Origin: Belliella baltica DSM 15883
Lineage (GTDB): Bacteria > Bacteroidota > Bacteroidia > Cytophagales > Cyclobacteriaceae
Assembly (NCBI RefSeq): GCF_000265405.1
Contig: NC_018010.1
Span: 1,116,001 to 1,180,000 of the forward strand
Direction of reading: 5' to 3'
DNA: 64,000 nucleotides
Made by a program: the position numbers and the translations under genes. Of this stretch, positions 54,375 to 64,000 are shown piece after piece. The notes under the pieces are model-generated. The model did no database searches. It saw nothing but the letters and a program-made list of their open reading frames with translations, and had not been told where the DNA came from. Each line of letters starts with the position of its first letter. The first letter of the stretch is position 1.

Positions 54375-55847
54375 TTAGGAAGCGATTTCTTCTTCTACTT
54401 GATAGAAGCCTTCATCTTTTCTAGGTAGGGATGAACTTCCCATCAGGAATTCATCAACACTCACTGCAGCTTCTCTTCCTTCAGAAATTGCCCAAACGAC
54501 GAGGGATTGTCCCCTCCGCATATCTCCTGCTAAGAATACCTTTTTGGATGTTGACTGGTAGCCTTTGGATTTTGGAAGACTATTTTCCATTTTTTCTACT
54601 TTGAATACTTCTAAAAGACCATTTTGTGCAGGTCCAGTATAACCTATCGCAATAAAAGCAAGGTCACAAGGAACGGTTCTCTCAGTTTTTGGAACTTCCA
54701 CAAACTGCATTCTTCCGTTTTCTTCTTTCCATTCCAAATCTACCAAGACAAGTCCGGTTACTTCTCCTTTTTCATTGCCGACAAATTCTTTAGTAAGAAT
54801 AGAGAATACGCGTTCAGCGCCTTCTTCGTGAGAACTTGAAGTTTTCAATGTCATTGGCCATTCTGGCCATGGATTGAGAACAGTTCTTTGTTGCGGCGGC
54901 TTTGGAAGTAATTCCAATTGTGTAATGCTTTTGGCGCCATGACGATTTGAAGTTCCGATGCAGTCAGATCCGGTGTCTCCACCGCCTATGACAATGACGT
55001 TTTTGTCTTTAGCAGAAATAGGGTTTTCCTTGATTTCTCCAGCAATTACTTGATTTTGTTTCCCAAGAAATTCCATTGCAAAATGAACTCCTTTCAGATC
55101 AGAACCTTTGATTTTGAGTTCTCTGGGTTGTGCTGCACCTGTTGCCAAGATAATCGCATCGAAGTTGGCGAGGATATTTTCTGCTTTTATATTGAATCCT
55201 ATTTCGGTTTCTGTTGAGAAAATTACTCCTTCCTGCTCCATGATTTTTACTCTACGATCAATGACCCATTTCTCTAATTTGAAATCTGGGATACCATAGC
55301 GTAGCAATCCACCCACTTCTTTGTCTTTTTCAAAGACAGTGACTTCATGTCCCGCTTGGTTGAGCTGGTCAGCAGCAGCAAGTCCTGCAGGGCCTGACCC
55401 AATTACAGCTACGCTTTTTCCTGTCCGGCTTTTTGGAATTCTTGGCTTTACAAAACCCATTTCGTAAGCTTTCTCCGCAATATTCTTCTCAATCAATTCT
55501 ATTGCTACAGGGTCTTTGTTGATTCCCAATACACATGAAGCCTCACAGGGCGCTGGGCAAATCCTACCGGTAAATTCTGGGAAATTGTTAGTGCTCTGTA
55601 AAATATGAAAAGCTTCCTCCCATTCATTATGGTACACTGCATCGTTAAACTCAGGTATTACATTGCCCAGCGGACATCCCTGATGGCAAAATGGTATTCC
55701 ACAATCCATGCATCTGGCAGATTGTTCATTGAGTTTTTTTCCATCAAATGGCTGATATATCTCTTTGTAATCGTTAATTCTTTCTTCTGGAGAGCGTGTT
55801 TCGGGTAGCTCTCTTTTATATTGGATAAATCCTTCTTTCGCTCCCAT
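54375..55847 (-). CDS. gltD: Glutamate synthase, small (beta) subunit
   Basis: 490-residue flavoprotein that feeds NAD(P)H electrons to GltB. The N terminus has two cysteine clusters for iron-sulfur centres (CMDCGIPFCHQGC and CPAPCEASC). FAD-binding VAVIGSGPAGLAAADQL and NAD(P)-binding VIVIGGGDTGSDC follow. The C-terminal KGYQSTSKKVFLAGDMRRGQ binds FAD. It starts 1 bp after the gltB stop, so the subunits are co-expressed for ammonia assimilation. Confidence 0.97.
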   Translation of the reverse strand: MGAKEGFIQYKRELPETRSPEERINDYKEIYQPFDGKKLNEQSARCMDCGIPFCHQGCPLGNVIPEFNDAVYHNEWEEAFHILQSTNNFPEFTGRICPAPCEASCVLGINKDPVAIELIEKNIAEKAYEMGFVKPRIPKSRTGKSVAVIGSGPAGLAAADQLNQAGHEVTVFEKDKEVGGLLRYGIPDFKLEKWVIDRRVKIMEQEGVIFSTETEIGFNIKAENILANFDAIILATGAAQPRELKIKGSDLKGVHFAMEFLGKQNQVIAGEIKENPISAKDKNVIVIGGGDTGSDCIGTSNRHGAKSITQLELLPKPPQQRTVLNPWPEWPMTLKTSSSHEEGAERVFSILTKEFVGNEKGEVTGLVLVDLEWKEENGRMQFVEVPKTERTVPCDLAFIAIGYTGPAQNGLLEVFKVEKMENSLPKSKGYQSTSKKVFLAGDMRRGQSLVVWAISEGREAAVSVDEFLMGSSSLPRKDEGFYQVEEEIAS

Positions 55848-55848
55848 A

Positions 55849-58800
55849 TTAGACTAATGTTTTTGATTGTTCCAAAGCCCTTTTTTTCAATACTTCCTTG
55901 TAATCTCTAGGAATGACTTTGATAAATTGTTCTTTGTAGGTATCCCAATTTTCTAGGAATTCCGTGGCTAGATTGCTGTTTGTAAAAGCTTTATGCTTCT
56001 TGAGATGGTTTTTGATGGTTACAAAATCATCTTCATTGAGTGGATCTAGATCGACCATTTCTGGGTTGATCAAGTGGAGATAATCCTTGAGAATATAGGC
56101 GATTCCACCACTCATACCTGCAGCAAAGTTTCTACCTATTTCCCCTAAGTTCACAACCAATCCGCCAGTCATGTATTCACAACCATGATCACCAATACCT
56201 TCCACAACAGTTTCAACGCCCGAATTTCTTACACAGAATCTTTCACCACCTTTTCCATTGATATAGGCTTCACCGGATGTTCCTCCATAGAAAGCCACAT
56301 TGCCAATGATGATATTGTCTTTGGCATCAAAGTTGGCGTTTCGGCTTGGATAGACGATTAGTTTTCCTCCTGATAGGCCTTTTCCAAAGTAATCATTCGC
56401 TTCACCTTCTAGCTCAAAACTTACTCCTTTGGCTAAAAAGCCTCCAAATGTCTGCCCTGCTGAACCAATAAACTTGTATTGAATGGTGTCTTCAGGAAGC
56501 CCAGGGCTTCCATATATTTTTGAAATTTCATTGGAAAGCATCGCACCAACTGTTCTGTCAGTGTTTTTGATTTCAAATTTACCTCTAACTGGATTCGCTT
56601 GTTCCAAAGCTGGAAGTGCTTGCTTGATCAGCTTTCTATCTAGGACTTTTTTCAATTCGAATTCCTGATCGATCTGCTTGTGGATTCCTACATGATCTGG
56701 AACTTCCACTTTATGGAAAATTGGGCTAAGATCGACTTTATCCCACTTCCAATGATTCATATTTCCTGTTGCTTTCAAGACATCACTCTGACCCACCATT
56801 TCATCGACAGTTGCAAAGCCTAAAGAAGCCATGATTTCTCTTAGATCCTGGGCGAGAAACATAAAGTAATTTACTACATGGTCAGGACTTCCTGTAAAGA
56901 GTTTCCTCAATTCAGGATTTTGCGTAGCAATTCCAACTGGACAAGTATTCAAATGACATTTTCGCATCATGATACAGCCTTCGACTACCAGTGCGCCTGT
57001 AGAAATACCCCATTCCTCAGCACCCAAAAGTGTGGCAATAGCAATGTCTCTTCCTGTTCTGAGCTGTCCATCTGTCTGTAGCACAACTCTGCTGCGAAGA
57101 TTGTTCTTCACTAGAGTCTGATGGGCTTCGGAAAGACCAAGTTCCCATGGCAATCCTGCATGTCTGATAGAACTCAAAGGAGATGCTCCTGTACCACCAT
57201 CAGCACCTGAAATCAGGATCACATCTGCTTGGGCTTTTGCTACCCCTGCAGCGACAGTTCCTACACCTGCTTGAGATACCAATTTCACATTAATTCTCGC
57301 TTTTCTATTCGCATTTTTAAGATCATAGATCAACTGTGCCAAATCCTCGATAGAATAAATATCATGGTGTGGAGGTGGGGAAATCAATCCTACCCCAGGA
57401 GTTGAATGCCTCACTCTTCCGATCCAATCATCTACTTTGTGGCCAGGAAGCTGTCCGCCTTCACCAGGTTTGGCACCTTGAGCCATTTTAATTTGAAGTT
57501 CCGCAGCATTGCTGAGGTAATTGCTTGTTACTCCAAACCTACCAGAAGCGACTTGCTTGATTGCTGAACGCTCCCAATCTCCATTTTCTTTTCTTTCAAA
57601 TCTGATTTCATCCTCTCCACCTTCTCCACTATTGCTTTTTGCTCCGATTCTATTCATCGCAATCGCCAAAGTGCTATGAGCTTCATGAGAAATGGATCCA
57701 AATGACATGGCGCCAGTAGCAAATCTCTTCAAAATTGATTCTATCGGCTCAACTTCTTCAATTGGAATAGAAATTCGTTTTTTGAATTCAAAAAGCCCTC
57801 GAAGTGTTAGTGCGTCTTTAGTCTGAACATTAATTTTTTCAGCAAACTTCTTGTATAGATCGAAGTCGTTTAATCTCGTGGATTTCTGAAGTAGATGAAT
57901 TGTTTCTGGATTGAAAAGATGTTTTTCACCTCTTCTTTTCCATTGATAAATTCCACCTGTCTCCAAAACAGGACTATCTGTATGGTATGCAGCATGATGT
58001 CTGATTAATACTTCTTCAGCCAGCTCATCAAATGAAATTCCTGAAATTCTGCTTACTGTTCCTTTGAAACATCTATCAATCACCTCAGGCCCTAATCCAA
58101 TGGCCTCAAAGATTTGCGCACCTTGGTAAGATTGTAGTGTGCTGATCCCCATTTTGGAAAGTACTTTCAGCAAGCCCTTTCCAACTGCTGCCTGATAATT
58201 GGCAAACAACTGTTTGGTTGGGATTTCTTTAGAAAGATGTCCTTTGTCGTTAAGATGAATCAAGCTTTCAAGTGCCAAATATGGATTTATCGCAGAAGCA
58301 CCATATCCTATTACAGTGGCAAAGTGATGTGTCTCGCGTATATCTCCTGCTTCGACTACTAAACCTGCTCTGGTTCGCAATTTCTTTTTCACCAAATGAT
58401 GATGAACGGCTCCTATAGCTAATAGTGATGGTATTGGAGCTTGGGTTTCTGTACTATTTCTATCAGAAATAATGATTATATTCTTACCAGCATAGATTGC
58501 TCCCTCAGCTTGCCTACAAAGGTTGTTTAGTGCTTCAAGAAGTCTTCCTAACTGATGATCTGCCTCAAAATGTGCAGACAGAGTCACGGTTCTATAACCT
58601 TGATCTTCGAGATGTTTGAGCTTCTCCAAATCCTCGTTGAGCAATACTGGTTGAGAAATATGAATTTGTCTGCTATGCCTTGGGCTTTCGTCTAGGATAT
58701 TATGGCTTTCCCCAATTCTAGTGAATAGAGACATCACCAATTTTTCCCTTATTGGATCAATCGGTGGATTACTCACCTGAGCAAAAAGCTGCTTGAAATA

Positions 58801-60345
58801 ATTGGCTATATGTTGGCTTTGTTTTGATAAAACAGCTAAGGGAGTATCTGCTCCCATCGAACCTATAGGCTCGTAAGAGGTGTCTCCCATTGGCTTAAGG
58901 ATCATATTTAATTCTTCTGAAGTATACCCAAAGATTGTTTGGCGTCTTTTTATTCCCTCTGTGGTATATGGATTGGATAGCTTTTCAGGGTCAGGCATCA
59001 ATCTAAGTTTTAGCCTTTCCTCTCTTACCCATTTGTCATAAGGTTTGTTGTCACACACAGAAGCTTTGACTTCATCGTCGAAGGAAATTTTTCCTTTTTC
59101 TAAATCTACCCAAAGCATTTTCCCTGGACTTATTCTTCCTTTTTCTGTGATGGTTGCTTCACGAATTGGTAAGGCACCTGCTTCTGAAGAAAGGATTAAA
59201 CGATCATCATTGGTGATAAAATAGCGTAAAGGCCTCAAGCCATTTCTGTCCAAAGTAGCTCCTACAGATTTTCCATCTGAAAATAATAGCGCAGCAGGAC
59301 CATCCCATGGCTCCATCAATGCAGCGTGGAATTTATAAAATGCTTTTCTGTCTTTATCCATCATCTGATTGTCTTGCCATGCCTCAGGCACGAGCATCAT
59401 CATCACGTGAGGTAAGCTTCTACCACTTAGCGTCAATAATTCTACGAGCGCATCCAAGTTTGCAGAATCAGAATATTGCTTGTTAGTGACAGGCATTAAT
59501 TTCGATAACTCGGAATCGGTAAAATTCACTGAGCGCATCAAAGACATTTTAGATTTCATTTTATTCAGATTCCCTCTGATGGTATTGATTTCGCCATTGT
59601 GGGAGAGGTATCGGAATGGTTGTGCTAACCTCCAGTTAGGAAAAGTATTGGTTGAGAATCTGGAATGAACGATAGCAAGACCCGATGTGATTTTGTTGTT
59701 TTGAAGGTCTTTGTAAAATGGCAATACTTGATCAGTTCGCAATTGTCCTTTATATATTAAGGTGTTGGAGCTGAAACTGGCAAAGTAAAAAGCATTGTTC
59801 ACACCAGCGATTTCACTGTTAATCTGACTAGATGCGTAATTTCTCAAAACATAGAGTTTACGTTCCAAATCTATACCTTGAAGTCCATCTCTATGATTTA
59901 CAAACACTTGCTCTATAACAGGCATGACATCTAATGCGCCTGATCCAGGGACAGTTTCATCAACGGGTACTTCTCTATAGCCAATCAATTTGAAGCCAAG
60001 CTCTTTGATGATTTGATTTAGTCTTTCTTTTGACTTTTTGTATAGCTGTTTGTTTTTTGGAAAAAATGTCATTCCAACGCCATAGCTTCCAGCATCCGGA
60101 ATAGAAAATCCTGCTCTTGAGGTGACTTCTTTAAGGAATTGGTGGGGTACTTGAATCAGAATTCCTGCTCCATCTCCAGTTTTGGGATCACTCCCTCTTC
60201 CTCCTCTGTGCTCCATGTTGCTCAACATGTAGAGAGCATCACTGATAGTCTCGTGGGTTTTAGTTCCCTTGACGTTCATGACTGCTCCTATACCACAAGA
60301 ATCATGTTCGAATTCTTCACGATATAATCCTTTATTCATTATCAA
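55849..60345 (-). CDS. gltB: Glutamate synthase, large (alpha) subunit
   Basis: A 1,498-residue enzyme that makes two glutamates from glutamine and 2-oxoglutarate. The N-terminal glutaminase begins after a short propeptide at Cys17 (EHDSCGIG), the nucleophile. The central domain and the FMN/synthase domain (GAKSNSGEGGED, LISGADGGTGASP, HLNTCPVGIATQNPEL with the 3Fe-4S cysteines) are complete. The GXGXG beta-helix C terminus is also present (GKGLSGGKL, GGTSGEAYINGKGG). It is the first gene of gltBD. The start may be Met1 or Met3. Confidence 0.98.
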   Translation of the reverse strand: MIMNKGLYREEFEHDSCGIGAVMNVKGTKTHETISDALYMLSNMEHRGGRGSDPKTGDGAGILIQVPHQFLKEVTSRAGFSIPDAGSYGVGMTFFPKNKQLYKKSKERLNQIIKELGFKLIGYREVPVDETVPGSGALDVMPVIEQVFVNHRDGLQGIDLERKLYVLRNYASSQINSEIAGVNNAFYFASFSSNTLIYKGQLRTDQVLPFYKDLQNNKITSGLAIVHSRFSTNTFPNWRLAQPFRYLSHNGEINTIRGNLNKMKSKMSLMRSVNFTDSELSKLMPVTNKQYSDSANLDALVELLTLSGRSLPHVMMMLVPEAWQDNQMMDKDRKAFYKFHAALMEPWDGPAALLFSDGKSVGATLDRNGLRPLRYFITNDDRLILSSEAGALPIREATITEKGRISPGKMLWVDLEKGKISFDDEVKASVCDNKPYDKWVREERLKLRLMPDPEKLSNPYTTEGIKRRQTIFGYTSEELNMILKPMGDTSYEPIGSMGADTPLAVLSKQSQHIANYFKQLFAQVSNPPIDPIREKLVMSLFTRIGESHNILDESPRHSRQIHISQPVLLNEDLEKLKHLEDQGYRTVTLSAHFEADHQLGRLLEALNNLCRQAEGAIYAGKNIIIISDRNSTETQAPIPSLLAIGAVHHHLVKKKLRTRAGLVVEAGDIRETHHFATVIGYGASAINPYLALESLIHLNDKGHLSKEIPTKQLFANYQAAVGKGLLKVLSKMGISTLQSYQGAQIFEAIGLGPEVIDRCFKGTVSRISGISFDELAEEVLIRHHAAYHTDSPVLETGGIYQWKRRGEKHLFNPETIHLLQKSTRLNDFDLYKKFAEKINVQTKDALTLRGLFEFKKRISIPIEEVEPIESILKRFATGAMSFGSISHEAHSTLAIAMNRIGAKSNSGEGGEDEIRFERKENGDWERSAIKQVASGRFGVTSNYLSNAAELQIKMAQGAKPGEGGQLPGHKVDDWIGRVRHSTPGVGLISPPPHHDIYSIEDLAQLIYDLKNANRKARINVKLVSQAGVGTVAAGVAKAQADVILISGADGGTGASPLSSIRHAGLPWELGLSEAHQTLVKNNLRSRVVLQTDGQLRTGRDIAIATLLGAEEWGISTGALVVEGCIMMRKCHLNTCPVGIATQNPELRKLFTGSPDHVVNYFMFLAQDLREIMASLGFATVDEMVGQSDVLKATGNMNHWKWDKVDLSPIFHKVEVPDHVGIHKQIDQEFELKKVLDRKLIKQALPALEQANPVRGKFEIKNTDRTVGAMLSNEISKIYGSPGLPEDTIQYKFIGSAGQTFGGFLAKGVSFELEGEANDYFGKGLSGGKLIVYPSRNANFDAKDNIIIGNVAFYGGTSGEAYINGKGGERFCVRNSGVETVVEGIGDHGCEYMTGGLVVNLGEIGRNFAAGMSGGIAYILKDYLHLINPEMVDLDPLNEDDFVTIKNHLKKHKAFTNSNLATEFLENWDTYKEQFIKVIPRDYKEVLKKRALEQSKTLV

Positions 60346-60750
60346 TAAGTTTAATAGGTTTCAATTTTATTTGCAAAATTTACAAAAAAAAATCCTTCTA
60401 TTAAAATTTAAGCAATTAAATGACCGTTTAAATGAACAGTTTGTATTGAATATTCACTTTATTTACCTTAAATAAAAAATATCATTTGGTTTAACTAAAA
60501 ACTAATATTTGATCAAAAAATGAAATTTTACAAAAAATTGGTTTGAAATTTAACTCATAAAATGATTTTTTATGTAAAAAATTAAAAAAGTGGTTTCTTG
60601 AAAATAAATGAAAAAAAGTCTAAATTTTTTTCTACTTTAATTTTAAGATTCAAAACGATTCTATGATTTCATATTGAAAATCAAATTTACTTTGTTTCGC
60701 AATAAGTCATTTTTGAAGAATATTCTATTATCACTTTTTTTTAGAAAATC
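60346..60750. other. Gene-free 405-bp AT-rich stretch
   Basis: It lies between gldE and gltB, which are both transcribed to the left, so it should hold the gltBD promoter and the gldE 3' region. The sequence is very AT-rich with many A and T runs. Only approximate -7 boxes are seen, and no convincing gene or hairpin. Confidence 0.4.
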
Positions 60751-62100
60751 TCAATCTTCATTAGAATTGAGATTTTTCTCTTCACCAGACATCAATTTTA
60801 CTTTCACTTTTTTGATTTTTCTGGTATCCACTGCTAGGATGGTAAATTCAAAATCTTCAAAATTAATTTTGGTGCCATTTTTTGGCAGATTAGAATTGAG
60901 TTCGAGTAGTAAACCTCCCAAAGATTCACTTTCTCCTTTTACTTCGTCGAAAATCTGAATGTCAAGGTCGAGCTTCTTACAAAAATCATTCAGTGACACT
61001 TTCCCTTCAAAAATAAATGTTTGTGGATCGATCTCTTGAAAGTAGAATTCTTGCACATCATCAAATTCATCATTGATTTCACCGATGATCTCCTCAATCA
61101 GGTCTTCCAAAGTAATCAGTCCCGATGTTCCTCCATATTCATCAACTACGATCGCCATATGAACTCTCTTTCGTTGAAAATCTTTCAAAAGAGAATCCAC
61201 TTTTTTATTTTCAGGCACGAAAAAACCTTTTCTAATCAAACTTTGCCATTCAAATTCCTCTCCTTTTTCGATATGTGGGAGCAAGTCCTTGATATAGAGA
61301 ATTCCTTCTATGCTATCTATAGTTTCATTGTAAACAGGGATTCTGGAATATCCACTTTTATTGATTTTATCCATCAATTCATGGAAATCAGTCTCCAGAT
61401 CAACTGCAGTAATTTCCATTCGAGAATGCATCACTTGCTTGACCGAAAGTGTACCGAAATTTACAATACCTTTAAGAATATCTTTTTCTTCTTCAGTAGT
61501 ATCTTCAGAAGTTATTTCCAGAGCTTGATGAAGTTCATCGATTGATAGTGAATATGCTTTTTTCTCAATTTTTCTTTCAATTACATTGCTGATGCTCATT
61601 AAGAAAAGAGAAAGCGGCTTGAGAAGTACAGAAAAAAAGCTAATAATAGGCGCCATCATTAAGGAAAACTCCACTTTGGCCTTGGTGGCATAAACTTTTG
61701 GAACAATTTCTCCGAAGAATACAATTGCAAAAGTCACCCCGATTGTTTGAACCAATATTATGAGAATCCCTGTAGCATTCAGACCAAATACTGTCCAAGC
61801 CACAAATGTAGTCAAGGTGACTATTCCAATATTTATAAGATTGTTGAGAATAAGAACTGTGCTAAGCAGTCTCTGTGGATCTTCTATTAGTTGGATTACT
61901 TTTTCAGAATTCTTTTCTCCTTCAATATCGATATTCACGAGGTCTTCTGTTGTCAATGAAAAAAATGCAACCTCTGATCCAGAGATCAAACCTGAGGCGA
62001 TGAGTAATAGGATAAAAATCAATCCATTAGTCAAAAGATAGCCAGCTGAAATCTCAGAAATTTCAGCTAGCAATAATATACTCGGATAGGGGTCGTCCAT
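60751..62100 (-). CDS. gldE: GldE-like membrane protein (DUF21, CBS, CorC domains)
   Basis: 449 residues. An N-terminal DUF21/CNNM membrane domain has about four helices (ASGLISGSEVAFFSL is typical). A CBS pair (VKQVMHSRMEITAV and the RKRVHMAIVVDEYGGTSGLIT region) and a C-terminal CorC/HlyC domain (ESLGGLLLELNSNLPKNG) follow. In Bacteroidota the homolog next to ssb and mutY is called GldE, linked to gliding and type IX secretion. The usual partner gldD is not downstream here, so the gliding role is uncertain and an ion-transport role is equally possible. Confidence 0.85.
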   Translation of the reverse strand: MDDPYPSILLLAEISEISAGYLLTNGLIFILLLIASGLISGSEVAFFSLTTEDLVNIDIEGEKNSEKVIQLIEDPQRLLSTVLILNNLINIGIVTLTTFVAWTVFGLNATGILIILVQTIGVTFAIVFFGEIVPKVYATKAKVEFSLMMAPIISFFSVLLKPLSLFLMSISNVIERKIEKKAYSLSIDELHQALEITSEDTTEEEKDILKGIVNFGTLSVKQVMHSRMEITAVDLETDFHELMDKINKSGYSRIPVYNETIDSIEGILYIKDLLPHIEKGEEFEWQSLIRKGFFVPENKKVDSLLKDFQRKRVHMAIVVDEYGGTSGLITLEDLIEEIIGEINDEFDDVQEFYFQEIDPQTFIFEGKVSLNDFCKKLDLDIQIFDEVKGESESLGGLLLELNSNLPKNGTKINFEDFEFTILAVDTRKIKKVKVKLMSGEEKNLNSNED

Positions 62101-62255
62101 TAATTATAAAATTATTTCTGCAAAATTAACCAAATATGACAAACAACTCAATGATTTATCTCACAATACAATAAAGATGTAAATTATTTTTGCTGATGTC
62201 AATGATCTAATAGAATTTAAAACTGTTAAGGTTAAGATTCAGAATATTTGAAGTG

Positions 62256-62711
62256 TTAGAACGGCAAATCATCGTCTTCACCCGGCCCTTCTGAGACTGC
62301 TGGAGATGGCATAGATTGCGAACTATTACTAGTATTGTTAGCATAGTTTGAGTTTCCTCCACCGGTATTTGGACTGTCAGTTCTAGAGTCTAGCATAGTC
62401 ATGTTGAGCACACGGATTTTAACTTTCTTACGGTTATTTCCTTGCTCATCTTGCCAGCTATCTGTTTTGATTTTTCCTTCTACATATACTTTACTTCCTT
62501 TTTTGAGATAACTTTCTGCAATTTTTGCTAGTCCATCCCAAAGCTCCAAATCATGCCACTCCGTATTGTCAACACGATTTCCTGATCTGTCCTTATAAGA
62601 TTCTGTTGTCGCTAAACTTACATTGGCGACTACTTTGTCACCTTCCAAATGCTTTACTTCAGGGTCTTGACCCAAGTTACCTACTAAAATCACTTTATTT
62701 ACTCCAGCCAT
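62256..62711 (-). CDS. ssb: Single-stranded DNA-binding protein
   Basis: 151 residues: an OB-fold starting AGVNKVILVGNLGQDPEV, the WHDLELWDGLAKIAESYLKKGSKVYVEG segment, a Gly/Asn/Ser-rich linker, and the acidic tip DDDLPF that recruits partner enzymes. It lies between mutY and gldE, the order usual for the phylum. Confidence 0.97.
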   Translation of the reverse strand: MAGVNKVILVGNLGQDPEVKHLEGDKVVANVSLATTESYKDRSGNRVDNTEWHDLELWDGLAKIAESYLKKGSKVYVEGKIKTDSWQDEQGNNRKKVKIRVLNMTMLDSRTDSPNTGGGNSNYANNTSNSSQSMPSPAVSEGPGEDDDLPF

Positions 62712-62762
62712 AATTGATATTGTTTATATGTTTGACAAAAAGTTTACTTATAAATTTAAGGA

Positions 62763-63836
62763 TTATTTTTCATCGTTCAAAAACTTCAATAATAACCTGG
62801 GTTTACCCACAGAATCGAGTTTATCTTGATGGATTAGCTCATAATTTGAATTTTTAGCCCAATCATGTAGATTTTTACGATGCTTTTCTTGAATAATCAA
62901 TGTGACAAAGTTGGCAAAAATTCTTTGATGTGTCAGAATATGTTTGAAGATAGTTGCCGAATCAAAGTGTATTTCTGGGTCAAATTGTGTCAAGCTTTGG
63001 AAGATAGATGCTTCATTGAGTTCCAAAAGTGGCTTTTGTGCAACCTCATGTAATGGGAAGTCATAGAGTCCTTGCCAAATGTCTCCAGCACTGCGATAAT
63101 TTACCACCACTTCTTCAGCACATTTAATATAAAAATAAGTAAAGTATCGCTTCCTAACCTTCACTTTATTGATTTTAACTGGAAGTTGAGCAGTGAGTTC
63201 ATTTTTAAAGGCAAAACAAGAGCCTCTTAATGGGCAATCCTCGCATTTTGGATTTTTTGGAGCGCACTGTAAAGAGCCAAATTCCATAATAGCTTGATTG
63301 AAAGCTGCGGGTTTGTCATTTGGAATACATTCGTTGGCAATTATCTCAAACTCTTTTTTCCCTGAGTTACTAGCAATGTCAGTGCTGATCCCGAAATATC
63401 GAGCTAAAACCCGAAAGACATTCCCATCAACTACAGCTACGGGCTCGTTAAATGCAAAAGAAGCAATCGCGGCAGCTGTGTAGCTCCCAACTCCTTTGAG
63501 TTTTATCAGTGAATTATAGTTGTTTGGAAATTTTCCGTTGTGCTCTTCGACAATGTCTTTTGCACATTGATGGAGATTTCTTGCGCGGCTGTAATATCCC
63601 AATCCTTGCCAGAGTCTCATCACTTCATCCGAGGGAGCTTGAGCTAAATCTTCAACTTTCGGAAAATTTTCAAGAAATTTTTCAAAATAAGGGAGTCCTT
63701 GAGCGACTCTAGTTTGCTGAAGGATAACTTCTGACAACCAAATGATATATGGCTCTGAGGTGTTTCTCCAAGGCAAATCCCTCTTATTTTGTTCATACCA
63801 CTCTAATATTGTTAAGGCAAAATGCTTGTTATTCAA
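62763..63836 (-). CDS. mutY: A/G-specific adenine glycosylase
   Basis: 357-residue repair enzyme that removes adenine opposite 8-oxoguanine. LPWRNTSEPYIIWLSEVILQQ carries the catalytic Glu. The helix-hairpin-helix LKGVGSYTAAAIASFAF and VVDGNVFRV contain the catalytic Asp. The 4Fe-4S loop is CAPKNPKCEDCPLRGSC (C-x6-C-x2-C-x5-C). A C-terminal NUDIX-like domain recognises 8-oxoG. It is the first gene of the mutY-ssb-gldE run. Confidence 0.97.
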   Translation of the reverse strand: MNNKHFALTILEWYEQNKRDLPWRNTSEPYIIWLSEVILQQTRVAQGLPYFEKFLENFPKVEDLAQAPSDEVMRLWQGLGYYSRARNLHQCAKDIVEEHNGKFPNNYNSLIKLKGVGSYTAAAIASFAFNEPVAVVDGNVFRVLARYFGISTDIASNSGKKEFEIIANECIPNDKPAAFNQAIMEFGSLQCAPKNPKCEDCPLRGSCFAFKNELTAQLPVKINKVKVRKRYFTYFYIKCAEEVVVNYRSAGDIWQGLYDFPLHEVAQKPLLELNEASIFQSLTQFDPEIHFDSATIFKHILTHQRIFANFVTLIIQEKHRKNLHDWAKNSNYELIHQDKLDSVGKPRLLLKFLNDEK

Positions 63837-63921
63837 AACGTTGAAATTTTTATGACTTATCTTTCGTTAAACAAATGAAGCTAATTTTATGCAATTTGTT
63901 TTTATATTGAAATGCTTCTTG

Positions 63922-63929
63922 TAAATTTG
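63922..63929 (+). promoter_or_regulatory. Candidate -7 promoter box (TAAATTTG) for a gene beyond the window
   Basis: TAAATTTG fits the phylum -7 consensus. It lies 80 bp upstream of mutY's own start and points to the right, so a plus-strand gene probably begins just past the window end. A TTTG at 63895-63898 is slightly too far for an ideal -33 element. Confidence 0.4.
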
Positions 63930-64000
63930 CAGTCCCAAAATTAGTTGGTTAATAGGTCGTTAAGCTTATTCGATAATAATTTAAATTAATACAACAGTGA

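Noticed and set aside
61021..61545. 174-residue plus-strand frame within gldE
   Set aside because: Antisense shadow of the CBS/CorC region of a clear gene.
1..64000. tRNA or rRNA genes, including a tRNA at the island edge
   Set aside because: No cloverleaf-like or rRNA sequence was recognised; the island edge is a protein-gene 3' end instead.

Overview
The window looks like a chromosomal segment of a Bacteroidota bacterium of the order Cytophagales, probably close to the Cyclobacteriaceae. This rests on AT-rich DNA, the mutY-ssb-gldE order, a DUF4270 lipoprotein next to a short glycogen-synthase-like gene and panC, Bacteroidota-type -7 promoter boxes (TAnnTTTG), and the near absence of Shine-Dalgarno sequences. 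No rRNA, tRNA or CRISPR array was seen.

Left core (1-16060): acyl-CoA dehydrogenase; a minus-strand run panC-panD-flippase-like membrane protein-zinc metallopeptidase; a glgA-like gene overlapping a DUF4270 lipoprotein; glmS; recX; tpiA; prmA with a coupled small membrane protein; a ClC channel with CBS domains; an M28 peptidase; and a secreted protein of unknown function.

Accessory island (about 16060-48460): the 3' end of the secreted-protein gene is duplicated on the far side of roughly 32 kb of foreign and broken DNA, as a 92-bp direct repeat with mostly silent differences. This is what an element inserted at the 3' end of a gene leaves behind. The island holds a RhuM pseudogene, a nuclease-helicase, small unknown genes, a defence-type STY4851/YjiT-like gene cut by an IS66 element, a Crp/Fnr-like regulator, a Crp/Fnr protein fused to a class I terpene synthase, an RteC-family gene, and a secretory/lipoprotein cassette whose serine hydrolase is split by a second IS66 copy. 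After these come nested IS3/IS256 elements and a truncated third IS, an orphan DISARM-like drmA-drmB pair with an amber codon inside drmB, and a protein of unknown family. The island ends with a soluble AAA+ ATPase fused to an FtsH-type (M41) peptidase, preceded by an array of 11-bp repeats. No integrase or conjugation genes are visible, so the island is either decayed or was assembled in steps.

Right core (48550-64000): a DUF6952-type protein with thioredoxin, a YjjX-like NTPase, YebC, NDH-2, a gamma-glutamylcyclotransferase-like protein, two Spy/CpxP-like secreted paralogs, the glutamate synthase genes gltB-gltD, and gldE-ssb-mutY.

The strongest candidates for new biology are the Crp/Fnr-terpene synthase fusion (27411-28994) and the AAA+/M41 protein with its helically phased upstream repeats (46188-48334). 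All coordinates and comparisons were made by eye; no database search was run.
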